Assembly: GCF_018613715.1 (NCBI RefSeq)
Contig: NZ_JAGGPT010000006.1
Location: forward strand, 558,001 to 622,000
Length of the DNA stretch: 64,000 nucleotides
From: Chryseobacterium sp. ISL-6
Lineage (GTDB): Bacteria; Bacteroidota; Bacteroidia; Flavobacteriales; Weeksellaceae
Direction of reading: 5' to 3'
Shown: positions 42,611 through 51,065 of the stretch, one piece after another
Layout: each line of letters starts with the position of its first letter
Numbering within the stretch: position 1 is the first letter of the stretch
Notes under the pieces: generated by a model
Told to the model about the DNA's origin: nothing
The model's database searches: none
What the model saw: only the letters and a program-made list of their open reading frames with translations
Translations under genes and position numbers: made by a program

Positions 42611-43246
42611 TTATAACCAGCTAACAACACCTGTTTCAACATCATAGTTAGCTCCAATGATTTTGATCTTACCTTGGTCTTCAAGATTTTTAAGTGTTGA
42701 ACTCTGTTTGCGGATATCCTCGATCGCATTTTTTACGTTCTGCTGATTTAATCTTTCCAAAAGCGAACTGTTCTTTGAAGAACGTTCCTCATTTTCTTCT
42801 ATCACTTCATTAATGATCGGGTCAAAATGATTGATCAGATAGTTTAAGTTATCCATTCCCATTCCTTCTATTTGTGCAGCATCCAGTCCACCTTTTAAAG
42901 CGCCACATTTAGTGTGGCCTAAAACTACAATGAGCTTAGAGCCTGCAACATTGCAGCCAAATTCCATTGAGCCAAGAATGTCCTGATTGATAAAATTACC
43001 GGCAATTCTGATGCTGAAAACATCTCCCAGTCCCTGATCGAAGATAAGCTCTGCAGATGTACGGCTGTCTATACAGCTTAAAACCACTGCAAAAGGCCAT
43101 TGTCCTTCACGCGTGGCATTTACCTGTTCCAGAAGATCCCTGTTTGCTTTGAGATTGTTTACAAATCTTTGGTTTCCTTCTTTTAAAAAGTCTAATGCTT
43201 TTTCAGGAGTAATCGTCGACTGAGTTTCGTATGTATGTGCTTTCAT
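42611..43246 (-). CDS. Beta-class carbonic anhydrase (first copy)
   Basis: 211 residues. Zinc-site residues C58, D60 and R62 in SCIDSR, and H111/C114 in GHTKCGAL, are all present. It interconverts CO2 and bicarbonate. It lies 54 bp after the SulP transporter in the same direction. It is diverged from the second carbonic anhydrase at 45358, so the pair is unlikely to be a recent duplication. Confidence 0.92.
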   Translation of the reverse strand: MKAHTYETQSTITPEKALDFLKEGNQRFVNNLKANRDLLEQVNATREGQWPFAVVLSCIDSRTSAELIFDQGLGDVFSIRIAGNFINQDILGSMEFGCNVAGSKLIVVLGHTKCGALKGGLDAAQIEGMGMDNLNYLINHFDPIINEVIEENEERSSKNSSLLERLNQQNVKNAIEDIRKQSSTLKNLEDQGKIKIIGANYDVETGVVSWL

Positions 43247-43300
43247 TTAATTTCGTTGTTTTTTGAATTTTTAGTTAAAAAATAATTGATGTTAAAGAGT

Positions 43301-44893
43301 TTACATGGCTCTTTTATGAGTAATTACGATATGAGAATCTTCATCTTTTTCGTAATCTCGATATGATGTTTTGAAACCTAAAAGTTCCACAGTGATATCT
43401 TCTTCTTTCGCCCGGATATTAGCGAAATCCTGAATCATTTCCAAAACATCTGTTGCTATATAAGAAGTTCCTCTTGCATCAATAATTACTGATGAATTTG
43501 GCTTTATGTTTTTTAGTGTTTTTTTGATAGCCGCCTTGTTCAAAAAGGATACTTCTTCAGCAAGCTTTATTGTAATTTCGTCTGCATCATCCAGCTTTTC
43601 TCTACTTAGATAATAAGCACGTTTCATATTTCCCTGCAGGATATAGAAAACAGAGATAGCTAAACCAATTCCTACACCTTTAAGTAAATCCGTTGCAACC
43701 ACTGCTGCCACTGTTGCTACAAATGGAATAAATTGAAATTTTCCTAAATGCCAGAAATGTTTAAAAGTAGCAGGTTTCGCTAATTTATATCCTACCAAAA
43801 TTAATACAGCAGCTAAAGTAGCTAAAGGTATTAAATTTAATAGAAATGGTATAGAAAGCACACAAACCAAAAGTAGTACACCATGAATCATTGCTGAAAC
43901 TTTAGATGTTGCTCCTGCATTTGCGTTTGCAGAACTTCTTACAACAACAGAAGTCATCGGAAGTCCACCAATGAATGAACTGATAAGGTTTCCGATTCCC
44001 TGTGCTTTTAGCTCTAAATTAGTGTCAGTAATCCTTCTTTGTTTATCTAATCTGTCTGATGCTTCAATACATAGCAATGTTTCAATGGAGGCTACAATAG
44101 CAATAGTTGCTCCAACAATCCAAACTTTAGGATTTGTGAACCCGGTAAAATCAGGTAATATGATAAGGTTTTTAAAATCATCAATAGTTTTTGGAACAGG
44201 CAGGGAAACTAAATGTTCAGTTTTTATAGCCAATGCGCTTCCAGTCATTTTGAAGACCTCATTCAATAAGATACCTGTTACTACAGCAACCAAAGCTCCA
44301 GGAAGCATTTTCATTCTTTTCAATACAGGAACTTTATCCCAAAGTAAAAGGAGCCCAACAGAAACTAATGTCACAATGATAGCTCCAGGATGAATTGCTC
44401 CAAACAATTCTGTGAAATAATTGAAGTTTAAACCCTTGTCAAAGATTGATTCATGGCCTTCATAATCCTTATCAAATCCAAGTGCATGCGGGATCTGCTT
44501 TAAGATGATGATGATTCCAATTGCAGCTAGCATTCCTTCAATAACATTGTTGGGGAAATAATTCGAGATACTGCCGGCTCTTATGAATCCTAAAACCAAT
44601 TGAATGATACCTGCAATAATGCCTGCACAAAGAAATAGTTCGAATGCACTCAGATCAGTAATAGCAGTTAAAACAATAGCTGTTAAGCCTGCAGCAGGAC
44701 CAGAAACCGAAATATTCGAATTACTCATAGCGCCTACAACTAGACCACCTACAATACCTGATATAATACCAGATAAGGGTGGTGCTCCTGATGCCAAGGC
44801 AATTCCCAGACATAATGGAAGTGCCACTAAAAATACAACGAGTCCTGAAGGGAAATTCTCCTTGATTCCTCCTAATAATGATGTTTTTTTCAT
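43301..44893 (-). CDS. SulP family anion transporter, probable bicarbonate uptake
   Basis: 530 residues. N-terminal membrane domain with the SulP signature (LVVFLVALPLCLGIALASGA; GAMSNSNISVSGPAAG) and a C-terminal STAS domain (VIIDARGTSYIATDVLE). Substrates in the family include sulfate, bicarbonate and dicarboxylates. Placement between two beta-carbonic anhydrases makes bicarbonate most likely, by inference. Confidence 0.9.
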   Translation of the reverse strand: MKKTSLLGGIKENFPSGLVVFLVALPLCLGIALASGAPPLSGIISGIVGGLVVGAMSNSNISVSGPAAGLTAIVLTAITDLSAFELFLCAGIIAGIIQLVLGFIRAGSISNYFPNNVIEGMLAAIGIIIILKQIPHALGFDKDYEGHESIFDKGLNFNYFTELFGAIHPGAIIVTLVSVGLLLLWDKVPVLKRMKMLPGALVAVVTGILLNEVFKMTGSALAIKTEHLVSLPVPKTIDDFKNLIILPDFTGFTNPKVWIVGATIAIVASIETLLCIEASDRLDKQRRITDTNLELKAQGIGNLISSFIGGLPMTSVVVRSSANANAGATSKVSAMIHGVLLLVCVLSIPFLLNLIPLATLAAVLILVGYKLAKPATFKHFWHLGKFQFIPFVATVAAVVATDLLKGVGIGLAISVFYILQGNMKRAYYLSREKLDDADEITIKLAEEVSFLNKAAIKKTLKNIKPNSSVIIDARGTSYIATDVLEMIQDFANIRAKEEDITVELLGFKTSYRDYEKDEDSHIVITHKRAM

Positions 44894-45034
44894 GATTCTT
44901 TTCGAAAAATACTATAATATAACTGACTGAATTATTCTTGAATAATCAGTTATAAAAGATTGGAATTTTAATTTTAAAGCAAGTGTATTCAATATCAAAT
45001 TGATATGAATAATTTATTACGGAGTTATTTAAAA

Positions 45035-45334
45035 TTAGGCTTCCGGAGGCGGAGAAAATATAGTAAGTAAGGGAGATAGGTGAAAGGAATCATCTATCAG
45101 AACAAAAGATCTTTCTTTTGGATCAGATTCAAAAAACTTTAGATAATCAAAAACATCCAAAGTTTTTGGAAGTGTCTTTTCATAAACAGTAAAAGAAGAA
45201 GGATGAGAGTGTGGTTCTTCTTCATTAATTATTATATTGGTTCTCAGTAGATCCCAACCTGCAATTACAGCAATGCTTGGCAACGCTGTAAAGTTTAGGA
45301 AAACCGTTAATACAATAATACTCCAGAATTTCAT
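45035..45334 (-). CDS. Small secreted protein of unknown function
   Basis: 99 residues with a likely signal peptide (MKFWSIIVLTVFLNFTALPS), then a polar stretch rich in Glu/His/Pro (NEEEPHSHPSSF) and a short C-terminal Pro-rich end (IFSPPPEA). It lies between the SulP and second carbonic anhydrase genes, 23 bp after the latter. Domain family not recognised; His and Glu could bind metal, but nothing proves it. Confidence 0.5.
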   Translation of the reverse strand: MKFWSIIVLTVFLNFTALPSIAVIAGWDLLRTNIIINEEEPHSHPSSFTVYEKTLPKTLDVFDYLKFFESDPKERSFVLIDDSFHLSPLLTIFSPPPEA

Positions 45335-45357
45335 TTCACACTCTTTTTTTTGAAAAA

Positions 45358-46026
45358 CTAAGTTGTTTTTCTATTCATAACCCAAGCCGATTCCGTAAGA
45401 TTATAGATTTTCTGAATGTCTTTCAAAACTTTTTCGAAATCAATATCTAAATCAATAATTTTACCGGTTCTAAGGTCGAAAACCCAGCCATGCACGACAG
45501 GATACTCTTCTAAGATGTATCTTTCCTGTACACATGCCATTTTAATTACGTTGATACACTGCTCGAGAACATTAAGTTCCACTAACCTGTCATAACGTTT
45601 ACCTTCATCTTGAATAGAATCCAGTTCAGCTTGATGCAATCTGTAAACATCACGAATATTTCTCAACCATGGATTTAGCAATCCTAAGTCTTGAGGGGTC
45701 ATCGCTGCTTTTACACCACCGCAATTGTAATGTCCACAAACAATAATGTGTTTTACTTTCAAATGTTCCACAGCATACTGAATAACTGCTGTTGAACTCA
45801 TATCTAAAGTATTAACTACATTGGCAATGTTTCTGTGAACAAAAACTTCTCCCGGTTTAGCACCCATTAATTCTTCAGCTGTAGCTCTACTATCTGAACA
45901 TCCGATATATAGATAGTCAGGATGCTGAGTTTTAGCTAATTCTTCAAAATAATGTGGGTCTTCTGAAATTTTTGATTCTACCCATTTTTTGTTGTTCTCG
46001 AAAATAACTTCGTACGATTGGGACAT
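45358..46026 (-). CDS. Beta-class carbonic anhydrase (second copy)
   Basis: 222 residues. Zinc-site C43, D45 and R47 in GCSDSR, and H99/C102 in CGHYNCGG, match the beta class; layout is close to bacterial Can. Upstream first gene of the cluster with a TATTTTTG box 80 bp before the ATG. Confidence 0.93.
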   Translation of the reverse strand: MSQSYEVIFENNKKWVESKISEDPHYFEELAKTQHPDYLYIGCSDSRATAEELMGAKPGEVFVHRNIANVVNTLDMSSTAVIQYAVEHLKVKHIIVCGHYNCGGVKAAMTPQDLGLLNPWLRNIRDVYRLHQAELDSIQDEGKRYDRLVELNVLEQCINVIKMACVQERYILEEYPVVHGWVFDLRTGKIIDLDIDFEKVLKDIQKIYNLTESAWVMNRKTT

Positions 46027-46357
46027 AAAATAAATTTTTTAAAGTTTATAATTATTTATTTCGTTTAAATTATTTTCAAATCCAATAGACTAAATCAATA
46101 ATCATGCAAAAATATAATTTTTGACGAAAAGTAAATCTCTTTTAACAAAGTTTAATATTAAAATATGTTTAAAATCATACATTAATACCCAAAATTAGTC
46201 AAATACTGCCATAAATTATATTGAATCCTTTTCATGTCAATAATTTAAACGTTCTTAAATTAAGATAAAAGTACAAACAATTAGGTACAATGAAATAGTT
46301 AGGAAATTAAAATATTCTTAAAAGCGAAAAAATAAGGATCGGATAGGGGCTTCTTTT
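46027..46357. other. Intergenic region between the bicarbonate module and the polysaccharide locus
   Basis: A 331-bp A+T-rich stretch without a credible gene. It holds the TATTTTTG box of the carbonic anhydrase at 46107-46114. I see no RNA gene and no clear terminator for the polysaccharide locus that ends at 46358. It marks the boundary of that locus. Confidence 0.6.
46107..46114 (-). promoter_or_regulatory. -7 box (TATTTTTG) of the second carbonic anhydrase
   Basis: Perfect TAnnTTTG on the minus strand, 80 bp before the ATG at 46026. Confidence 0.4.
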
Positions 46358-46915
46358 TTAGACTTTATTATTGATATAGCCCTCAGTAGCATCTTCCCTT
46401 GGATAAATTTTCCCCGGATTGCCTACTACCACAGAATTAGAAGGGACATCGAAATTTACATATGAGTTGGGAGCAATTAAAACGTTGTTTCCAATAGTTA
46501 TACCTCCGACAATTACAGCGTTGGCGCCAATCCATACCTCATTTCCAATGACAGGAATTCCTGTGTTCTTTCCCCGGTTTTGCTGACCAATAGTAACACC
46601 TTGGGCAATATTACAATTGTTGCCGATTTTTGTATTTGGATTGATGACCAGACTTCCCCAATGCCCAAGATAAAAGCCTTCTCCAATCTGAGTTTCAGGG
46701 TAGATCTGAAAGCCATATTTAATCTGATGATGTCTTAATACAAATCTCCAGAATAATCCAGGAACAGACTTCTTCTGATGTTGCTGAGATTTTCTTAGAA
46801 TATAAATAAAATGAAGGTTGGGGTTTACACATTTTGCCCAGATTTCAAATTTTGAAAGCCATTTTCCATTTTCTCTATAAAAATCTTTTTGAATAGTGGT
46901 GTGTTTTTCTGGCAT
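46358..46915 (-). CDS. Serine-acetyltransferase-like hexapeptide acyltransferase
   Basis: 185 residues. A helical N-terminal part is followed by left-handed beta-helix hexapeptide repeats (YPETQIGEGFYLGH; IGNNCNIAQGVTIG; IGNEVWIGANAVIVGGITIG). The layout matches the serine acetyltransferase/CysE-like group often found in polysaccharide loci, where they transfer acetyl groups to sugars or nucleotide-sugars. Acceptor unknown. Last gene of the minus-strand operon that contains the GT4 enzyme at 46953. Confidence 0.8.
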   Translation of the reverse strand: MPEKHTTIQKDFYRENGKWLSKFEIWAKCVNPNLHFIYILRKSQQHQKKSVPGLFWRFVLRHHQIKYGFQIYPETQIGEGFYLGHWGSLVINPNTKIGNNCNIAQGVTIGQQNRGKNTGIPVIGNEVWIGANAVIVGGITIGNNVLIAPNSYVNFDVPSNSVVVGNPGKIYPREDATEGYINNKV

Positions 46916-46952
46916 AATAGCAGTCTGTGTAAGTTGTAAATGATAAAGTTAA

Positions 46953-48146
46953 TTATAATTCGTCTAAAATATCAGTTATTTTATTAACAGAGTTTTCGAG
47001 ATTAAAGGGCATCTTATACTCATTTAGTTTTTCAGAATAATGCAGAAATGTCTCAGGATGCAGTAAAGCCTGTTTCATCCCAAAATAAATTCCGTCTTCT
47101 GAATTTTCCACAATTAAGCCCAACTCTCCGTTATTTAACATTTCTCTTGCTCCAGATACCTCTGTGGTGATCATTTTCTTTTTTAACGTGATTGCTTCAA
47201 ATAGAACGGTTGGAAAACCTTCATACCTGGAACTTAGAATATAAAAATCAGCATTTTTAAAATAAGGATAAGGATTATCTGTAAATCCTAACATAGTAGC
47301 AGTTTTATCAATATTAAGTTCAGATTTTAATTTTTTGATATTCTCAAAATCATAACCATCACCAATTATTAAAACTTTATGTTCTAAACCTTCATCAAGG
47401 ATTTTTTTGTGAACCTTTAAAAGTCTGTCAAAGCCTTTTTGTGGAAATACAGTTCCTACCGAGACAAAAGTAGGAATAGATCCCTCAAAGCTATATTTTT
47501 GGACAGGCTTCTCAGCTTTAGTTAGGATTTCCTGAGTATCTAAAGGATTATAGATCCTAACAATTTTTCGTTTCTCAGATTCATTTTTAGCTAAACCGTA
47601 AAATAGTTTTTCAATTTTTTCTGAAATAACCAGGATCTTATCAAAACCAAAAAACTTTTTAATCTCATGATCATTGTATCCTTTTACTTCAGAGAGATCG
47701 TTATGAATCCAAACTATCTTTTTAGATGAAGTATGAGGGGAGTCTAAAATTTCATCACGCATCCCATGAATAGCAGCAAACTCAATATCATATTTTTTAC
47801 CTTTTAATTTTCCACTATACAGAAGATCAGGAAATTTTTTCAGAAGCTTTTGGTAAATAACCCGTGTGATTTTTTTTGGAATATCCTGGATACGGTTCGT
47901 TGTAATCATTTCTCCCTTGTTAAGATAAATTACATTGATCCAGGTTGGAACTTCCTGTAAATATTTCCCGGAATATAAGTTTAAAAGAAGATCAATCTCA
48001 TATCGATCCGGCGATAGGTTTTTCAGAAAAGTAACCAATACCTTTTCTGCACCTCCATGGCGGAGGGAACCAATTCGGATAAGTATTTTTTTCTTTGGCA
48101 CTATTTCGTAGTTTTGAATTTTTGAGGTAAATTCAACTTCAGCCAT
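46953..48146 (-). CDS. GT4 family glycosyltransferase
   Basis: 397 residues by the ATG at 48146. GT-B fold: N-terminal glycine-rich GSLRHGGAEKVL near residues 26-37 and C-terminal SSRYEGFPTVLFEAI with the E-x7-E donor-site motif. The ATG start overlaps the upstream acyltransferase by 46 bp. A GTG at 48101 (residue 16) overlaps that gene's TAG by one base and would start MPKKKILIRIGS, which better fits the paralogue at 51066. I give the longer form, with the GTG start as a strong alternative. Role: polysaccharide assembly at the cytoplasmic face. Confidence 0.85.
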   Translation of the reverse strand: MAEVEFTSKIQNYEIVPKKKILIRIGSLRHGGAEKVLVTFLKNLSPDRYEIDLLLNLYSGKYLQEVPTWINVIYLNKGEMITTNRIQDIPKKITRVIYQKLLKKFPDLLYSGKLKGKKYDIEFAAIHGMRDEILDSPHTSSKKIVWIHNDLSEVKGYNDHEIKKFFGFDKILVISEKIEKLFYGLAKNESEKRKIVRIYNPLDTQEILTKAEKPVQKYSFEGSIPTFVSVGTVFPQKGFDRLLKVHKKILDEGLEHKVLIIGDGYDFENIKKLKSELNIDKTATMLGFTDNPYPYFKNADFYILSSRYEGFPTVLFEAITLKKKMITTEVSGAREMLNNGELGLIVENSEDGIYFGMKQALLHPETFLHYSEKLNEYKMPFNLENSVNKITDILDEL

Positions 48147-48658
48147 TGATTAAGCTCTTTCCTGTTTTTTTCTAAATGAAGAGGATATTCAACTGTCGTT
48201 TTTTTCAATACATCAGCATAATCTTCTACTTCACAAATATACTTAGCTGGGTTTCCCGCATAGACAGTATGTTCCGGCATAGATTCGGAAAGAACCGAAT
48301 TGGCACCAAGAACACAATTATTTCCTATTTCCACATTTTGTAATATGACGGAATTGCTGCCAATAGCACAATTTTCACCAACTTTTATCCATCCAAAATT
48401 TCTTACTTCCTCATAGCCTTTCAGCTTTCTTATATTTGTAGTAGCTCCGGAATGGGTTACAAAAGTTACTCCAGAAGCGATTCTTGTGTCTTGTCCAATC
48501 TCAACTAGAAATGGTTCAGAGCCAAAAGAAACATGATTTCTTACCACAACATTTTTGCCTAATTTTAAACCGTTATGGATGCATGTTTTAAGGTAAACAG
48601 AATGTTGGAAATCCTGAATTAAGGAAGATATTTTGTTAATAATTTTATATATCATCAT
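48101..48658 (-). CDS. Hexapeptide-repeat acyltransferase (left-handed beta-helix)
   Basis: About 185 residues. Hexapeptide repeats run from LGKNVVVRNHVSFG to VEIGNNCVLGANSVLSESM, with a His in the loop FVTHSG and a C-terminal helix. It is typical of sugar O- or N-acetyltransferases in O-antigen loci. I place the start at the ATG of MMIYKIIN (48658; another ATG follows at 48655). The more upstream TTG at 48703 is unlikely. A TAACTTTG box on the minus strand lies 8 bp before the ATG. Confidence 0.8.
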   Translation of the reverse strand: MMIYKIINKISSLIQDFQHSVYLKTCIHNGLKLGKNVVVRNHVSFGSEPFLVEIGQDTRIASGVTFVTHSGATTNIRKLKGYEEVRNFGWIKVGENCAIGSNSVILQNVEIGNNCVLGANSVLSESMPEHTVYAGNPAKYICEVEDYADVLKKTTVEYPLHLEKNRKELNQWLKLNLPQKFKTTK

Positions 48659-48666
48659 AGTAAAAA

Positions 48667-48674
48667 CAAAGTTA
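48667..48674 (-). promoter_or_regulatory. -7 box (TAACTTTG) of the acyltransferase-GT4 operon
   Basis: Perfect TAnnTTTG on the minus strand, in a 58-bp divergent promoter region with the carrier protein gene. Confidence 0.5.
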
Positions 48675-48686
48675 GAAATTATTTTA

Positions 48687-48694
48687 TAAATTTG
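48687..48694 (+). promoter_or_regulatory. -7 box (TAAATTTG) of the carrier protein gene
   Basis: Perfect TAnnTTTG on the plus strand, 22 bp before the ATG at 48717. Confidence 0.5.
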
Positions 48695-48716
48695 CCTGTC
48701 CAAATATTATAACACA

Positions 48717-48947
48717 ATGAAGATCGAACATTTTTGTGAACTGCTTAAACAGGAACTTAACGAACAAACTATAATAACCTCAGATACTAATTTCAAAGAA
48801 TTGGAAAGCTATGGATCTTTATCAGCTGTATTGGTAATGCAGTTGGTTGAAAATCAATTTGGGGTAAGTTTAAATCCAAGATCTTTCAGGAATATTAATA
48901 CTATTGGAGACCTTACAGAAGCAATAGGAATAGAAAAGTTTGATTAA
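48717..48947 (+). CDS. Acyl/peptidyl carrier protein, DltC-like
   Basis: 76 residues, the length and four-helix pattern of a carrier protein. The phosphopantetheine site is S34 in ESYGSLSAVL, with Gly in place of the usual Asp before the Ser-Leu, followed by VENQFGVSL. It should be loaded by a phosphopantetheinyl transferase and carry an amino acid or acyl group as a thioester. It is on the opposite strand from its likely partner, the stand-alone adenylation enzyme at 49579, and its stop overlaps the GNAT gene's stop by 4 bp. Confidence 0.75.
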   Translation: MKIEHFCELLKQELNEQTIITSDTNFKELESYGSLSAVLVMQLVENQFGVSLNPRSFRNINTIGDLTEAIGIEKFD

Positions 48948-49582
48948 TCTGTACATGTTTTTCGCAGGATTATCTTTTGAACACTAGGATAGATCTTATG
49001 ATCTGAAGTATCGATATTAATAGTTTTATATTCTCTAAAACCAAATTTGGCGTAATATTTTATAAGATGCGGGCTGCTTTCCAATACATCTATATAAAGG
49101 TCGTTGGCTTGAGGTTCCATCTGTGAAATGACATGTTTTAATAAATATTCAGCGATGCCTCTATTTCTATAATCGTCATCTACAAAGACATATTGAATAA
49201 GATACTTGTTTTCGGAATATGTCTTGGTTTCAGGTAAATTTTTTACATTGTTAATAAACGAATTTAAATGCTCGCTTCTTAAATGGATAGGAAATAGTTC
49301 GCTTTTATTTTGGTAATAATTCTTATCTGTAAAAATAAGAGCGCAGCAGCCGGCAGCTTTTCCATCAACTTCTGCTATTATATAAGAATTTAAAGAAAGC
49401 TCTGTATCGAAATTTTCTTCATCTAAAAAAAATTGACTTAAATACTCCTTGGTGGTTGAGAGATCAGTTTCAAATAGATTACTATAAGTATCTGATAAAG
49501 ATTTTGAATTAGTTTCAATAGCTAAAATTCCTTTTATAATCAAAGGGATGTCAGCTTTTATCGCTTTTCTTATACTAATCAT
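48944..49582 (-). CDS. GNAT family N-acyltransferase
   Basis: 212 residues. The acyl-donor-binding motif A is YVFVDDDYRNRGIAEYLLKH (core RNRGIA), followed by a C-terminal fold typical of GNAT (LIKYYAKFGFREYKTINI). These enzymes usually use acyl-CoA, but some use acyl-ACP. Its start overlaps the adenylation gene's stop (ATGA), so it is translated after that gene. Context suggests transfer of the activated group to a sugar or nucleotide-sugar amine; this is inference. Confidence 0.75.
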   Translation of the reverse strand: MISIRKAIKADIPLIIKGILAIETNSKSLSDTYSNLFETDLSTTKEYLSQFFLDEENFDTELSLNSYIIAEVDGKAAGCCALIFTDKNYYQNKSELFPIHLRSEHLNSFINNVKNLPETKTYSENKYLIQYVFVDDDYRNRGIAEYLLKHVISQMEPQANDLYIDVLESSPHLIKYYAKFGFREYKTINIDTSDHKIYPSVQKIILRKTCTD

Positions 49583-51018
49583 AATTTATTTTTTAGTTCA
49601 TTTCTATCTATCTTTCCTGAAGTGTTGATGGGAAACTTTTCTAGTTTGACAATTTTTGAAGGAATACAATATTCAGGAAGGTTATCTTTTAAATATGAAA
49701 TAATTATTTCATCCTCTACATTCATATCATTAATAAAGAGGATAAGAAGATCATTATTGTTTTTATCTTTACAGATGAGAGCAACACTAATAGCATTATT
49801 TAGTTTTTGATTTGAAAAAAATTCAATTTCAGACAGTTCTACTCTAAAACCATTTATCTTAGCCTGGAAATCTATTCGGTTGAGATAAAAATAATCACCC
49901 TCAATATCCCTTAAGCACCAGTCTCCCGTTTTATAGAATATTTCGTTATCTTTTTCAACAAAAACCTCATTTGTTTTTTCTTCATTCTTCCAATAAGAGT
50001 GTGTAAGTAATTTTCCTGATAATAATAGTTCCCCTTCATTTGTTTCGTTATCAGAAAAAGTCATTGTTGTATTGACCATTGATTTTCCAATACTAATAAT
50101 ACCATTTTTCTCTTTTATAGGATCTTCTATTTTGTATTGAGTACAGAAAATGGTGTTTTCTGTTGGGCCATATACATTGTAGATATTTGCATTAGGAATA
50201 AAATCTTTCCAACCTTTAATTTGTTTTGTTAATAATGCTTCACCGCAGAATAAATTGAGTCTCAGACTTTCATTTTTTACTTCAGGATCTAAATAAGGAA
50301 TAATTAAATTTAAAATGCTTGGAACCATAAGGGCTACAGTAATTTCATTAGCTTCCAGTAAATCGAGAATTTGTAAAAATTTAGTTTCTTTTTTATGAAG
50401 ACCAATAACTGCAGCTCCATTTAGCCAGGGAATAAGATAGCTCATCACAGATAAGTCAAAAGTGAGCTCAAACATCTGCAAAACACGATCATTAGGATTT
50501 AAGTTTCCAAAAGTTGAATGAAAAGATTCAGAAAAATAATATAAGTTTGAAAATTGAATGGGAACTCCTTTGGGCTTTCCGGTACTACCTGATGTGAAAA
50601 GAATATAAGCATTGTTGTGAATGGATGAGTCAACAGGTAAAATAGCTTCTAAGGGGTAAACTTCCTTTGTGTCAATAATAGAAATTTGATAATTCGCCTC
50701 TATTTCTATGGAGGTTAAAATTACTTCAATATCAGCCTGCTGAATCACATCCAGGTTCTTATTAAAAGGAAATTCAGGATGAATCGGAACATAGGTTTTT
50801 CCTGTAAACCAAATGGCAAGTATTGAGGCATACATGTATACATCATCTGTAAGATAAATTCCTACATTTTGAGAATCGACTTTTTGTAATTGGATTCTGA
50901 TTTGATGGGATAAATCTAAAATATCTCCATAAGTATGGGTTTGATCCTGAATACGTAGACAGGTCTTTGTATTATTTTGTAGAAAAGATTGGTATAAATT
51001 TTCAATAAAGGGATTCAT
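49579..51018 (-). CDS. Stand-alone adenylation enzyme, DltA-like amino acid:carrier protein ligase
   Basis: 479 residues of the ANL superfamily. Motifs in order: TSGSTGKPKG (142-151), FDLSV with D188 (the amino-group-binding Asp), FCGE (257-260), YGPTEN (283-288), TGD (364-366) and the catalytic Lys K469 in TSGKIDR. The Asp and the Cys of FCGE are features of DltA, the D-alanine:carrier ligase, in which that Cys selects the D-isomer. Length fits DltA rather than an NRPS. Specificity for D-alanine is inference. Confidence 0.85.
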   Translation of the reverse strand: MNPFIENLYQSFLQNNTKTCLRIQDQTHTYGDILDLSHQIRIQLQKVDSQNVGIYLTDDVYMYASILAIWFTGKTYVPIHPEFPFNKNLDVIQQADIEVILTSIEIEANYQISIIDTKEVYPLEAILPVDSSIHNNAYILFTSGSTGKPKGVPIQFSNLYYFSESFHSTFGNLNPNDRVLQMFELTFDLSVMSYLIPWLNGAAVIGLHKKETKFLQILDLLEANEITVALMVPSILNLIIPYLDPEVKNESLRLNLFCGEALLTKQIKGWKDFIPNANIYNVYGPTENTIFCTQYKIEDPIKEKNGIISIGKSMVNTTMTFSDNETNEGELLLSGKLLTHSYWKNEEKTNEVFVEKDNEIFYKTGDWCLRDIEGDYFYLNRIDFQAKINGFRVELSEIEFFSNQKLNNAISVALICKDKNNNDLLILFINDMNVEDEIIISYLKDNLPEYCIPSKIVKLEKFPINTSGKIDRNELKNKL

Positions 51019-51065
51019 CTTTTTAAATTTGTGTAGTATACTTTTGCTTACTTAATTTATGGAAA

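Noticed and set aside
46027..46357. A possible small RNA or terminator in the gene-free stretch
   Set aside because: No stable hairpin with a T run and no conserved-looking element is visible; only the carbonic anhydrase -7 box.
48703..48703. TTG start for the acyltransferase gene, giving 200 residues
   Set aside because: The ATG at 48658 gives a standard N-terminus and leaves space for the -7 box; the extra 15 residues look like intergenic DNA.
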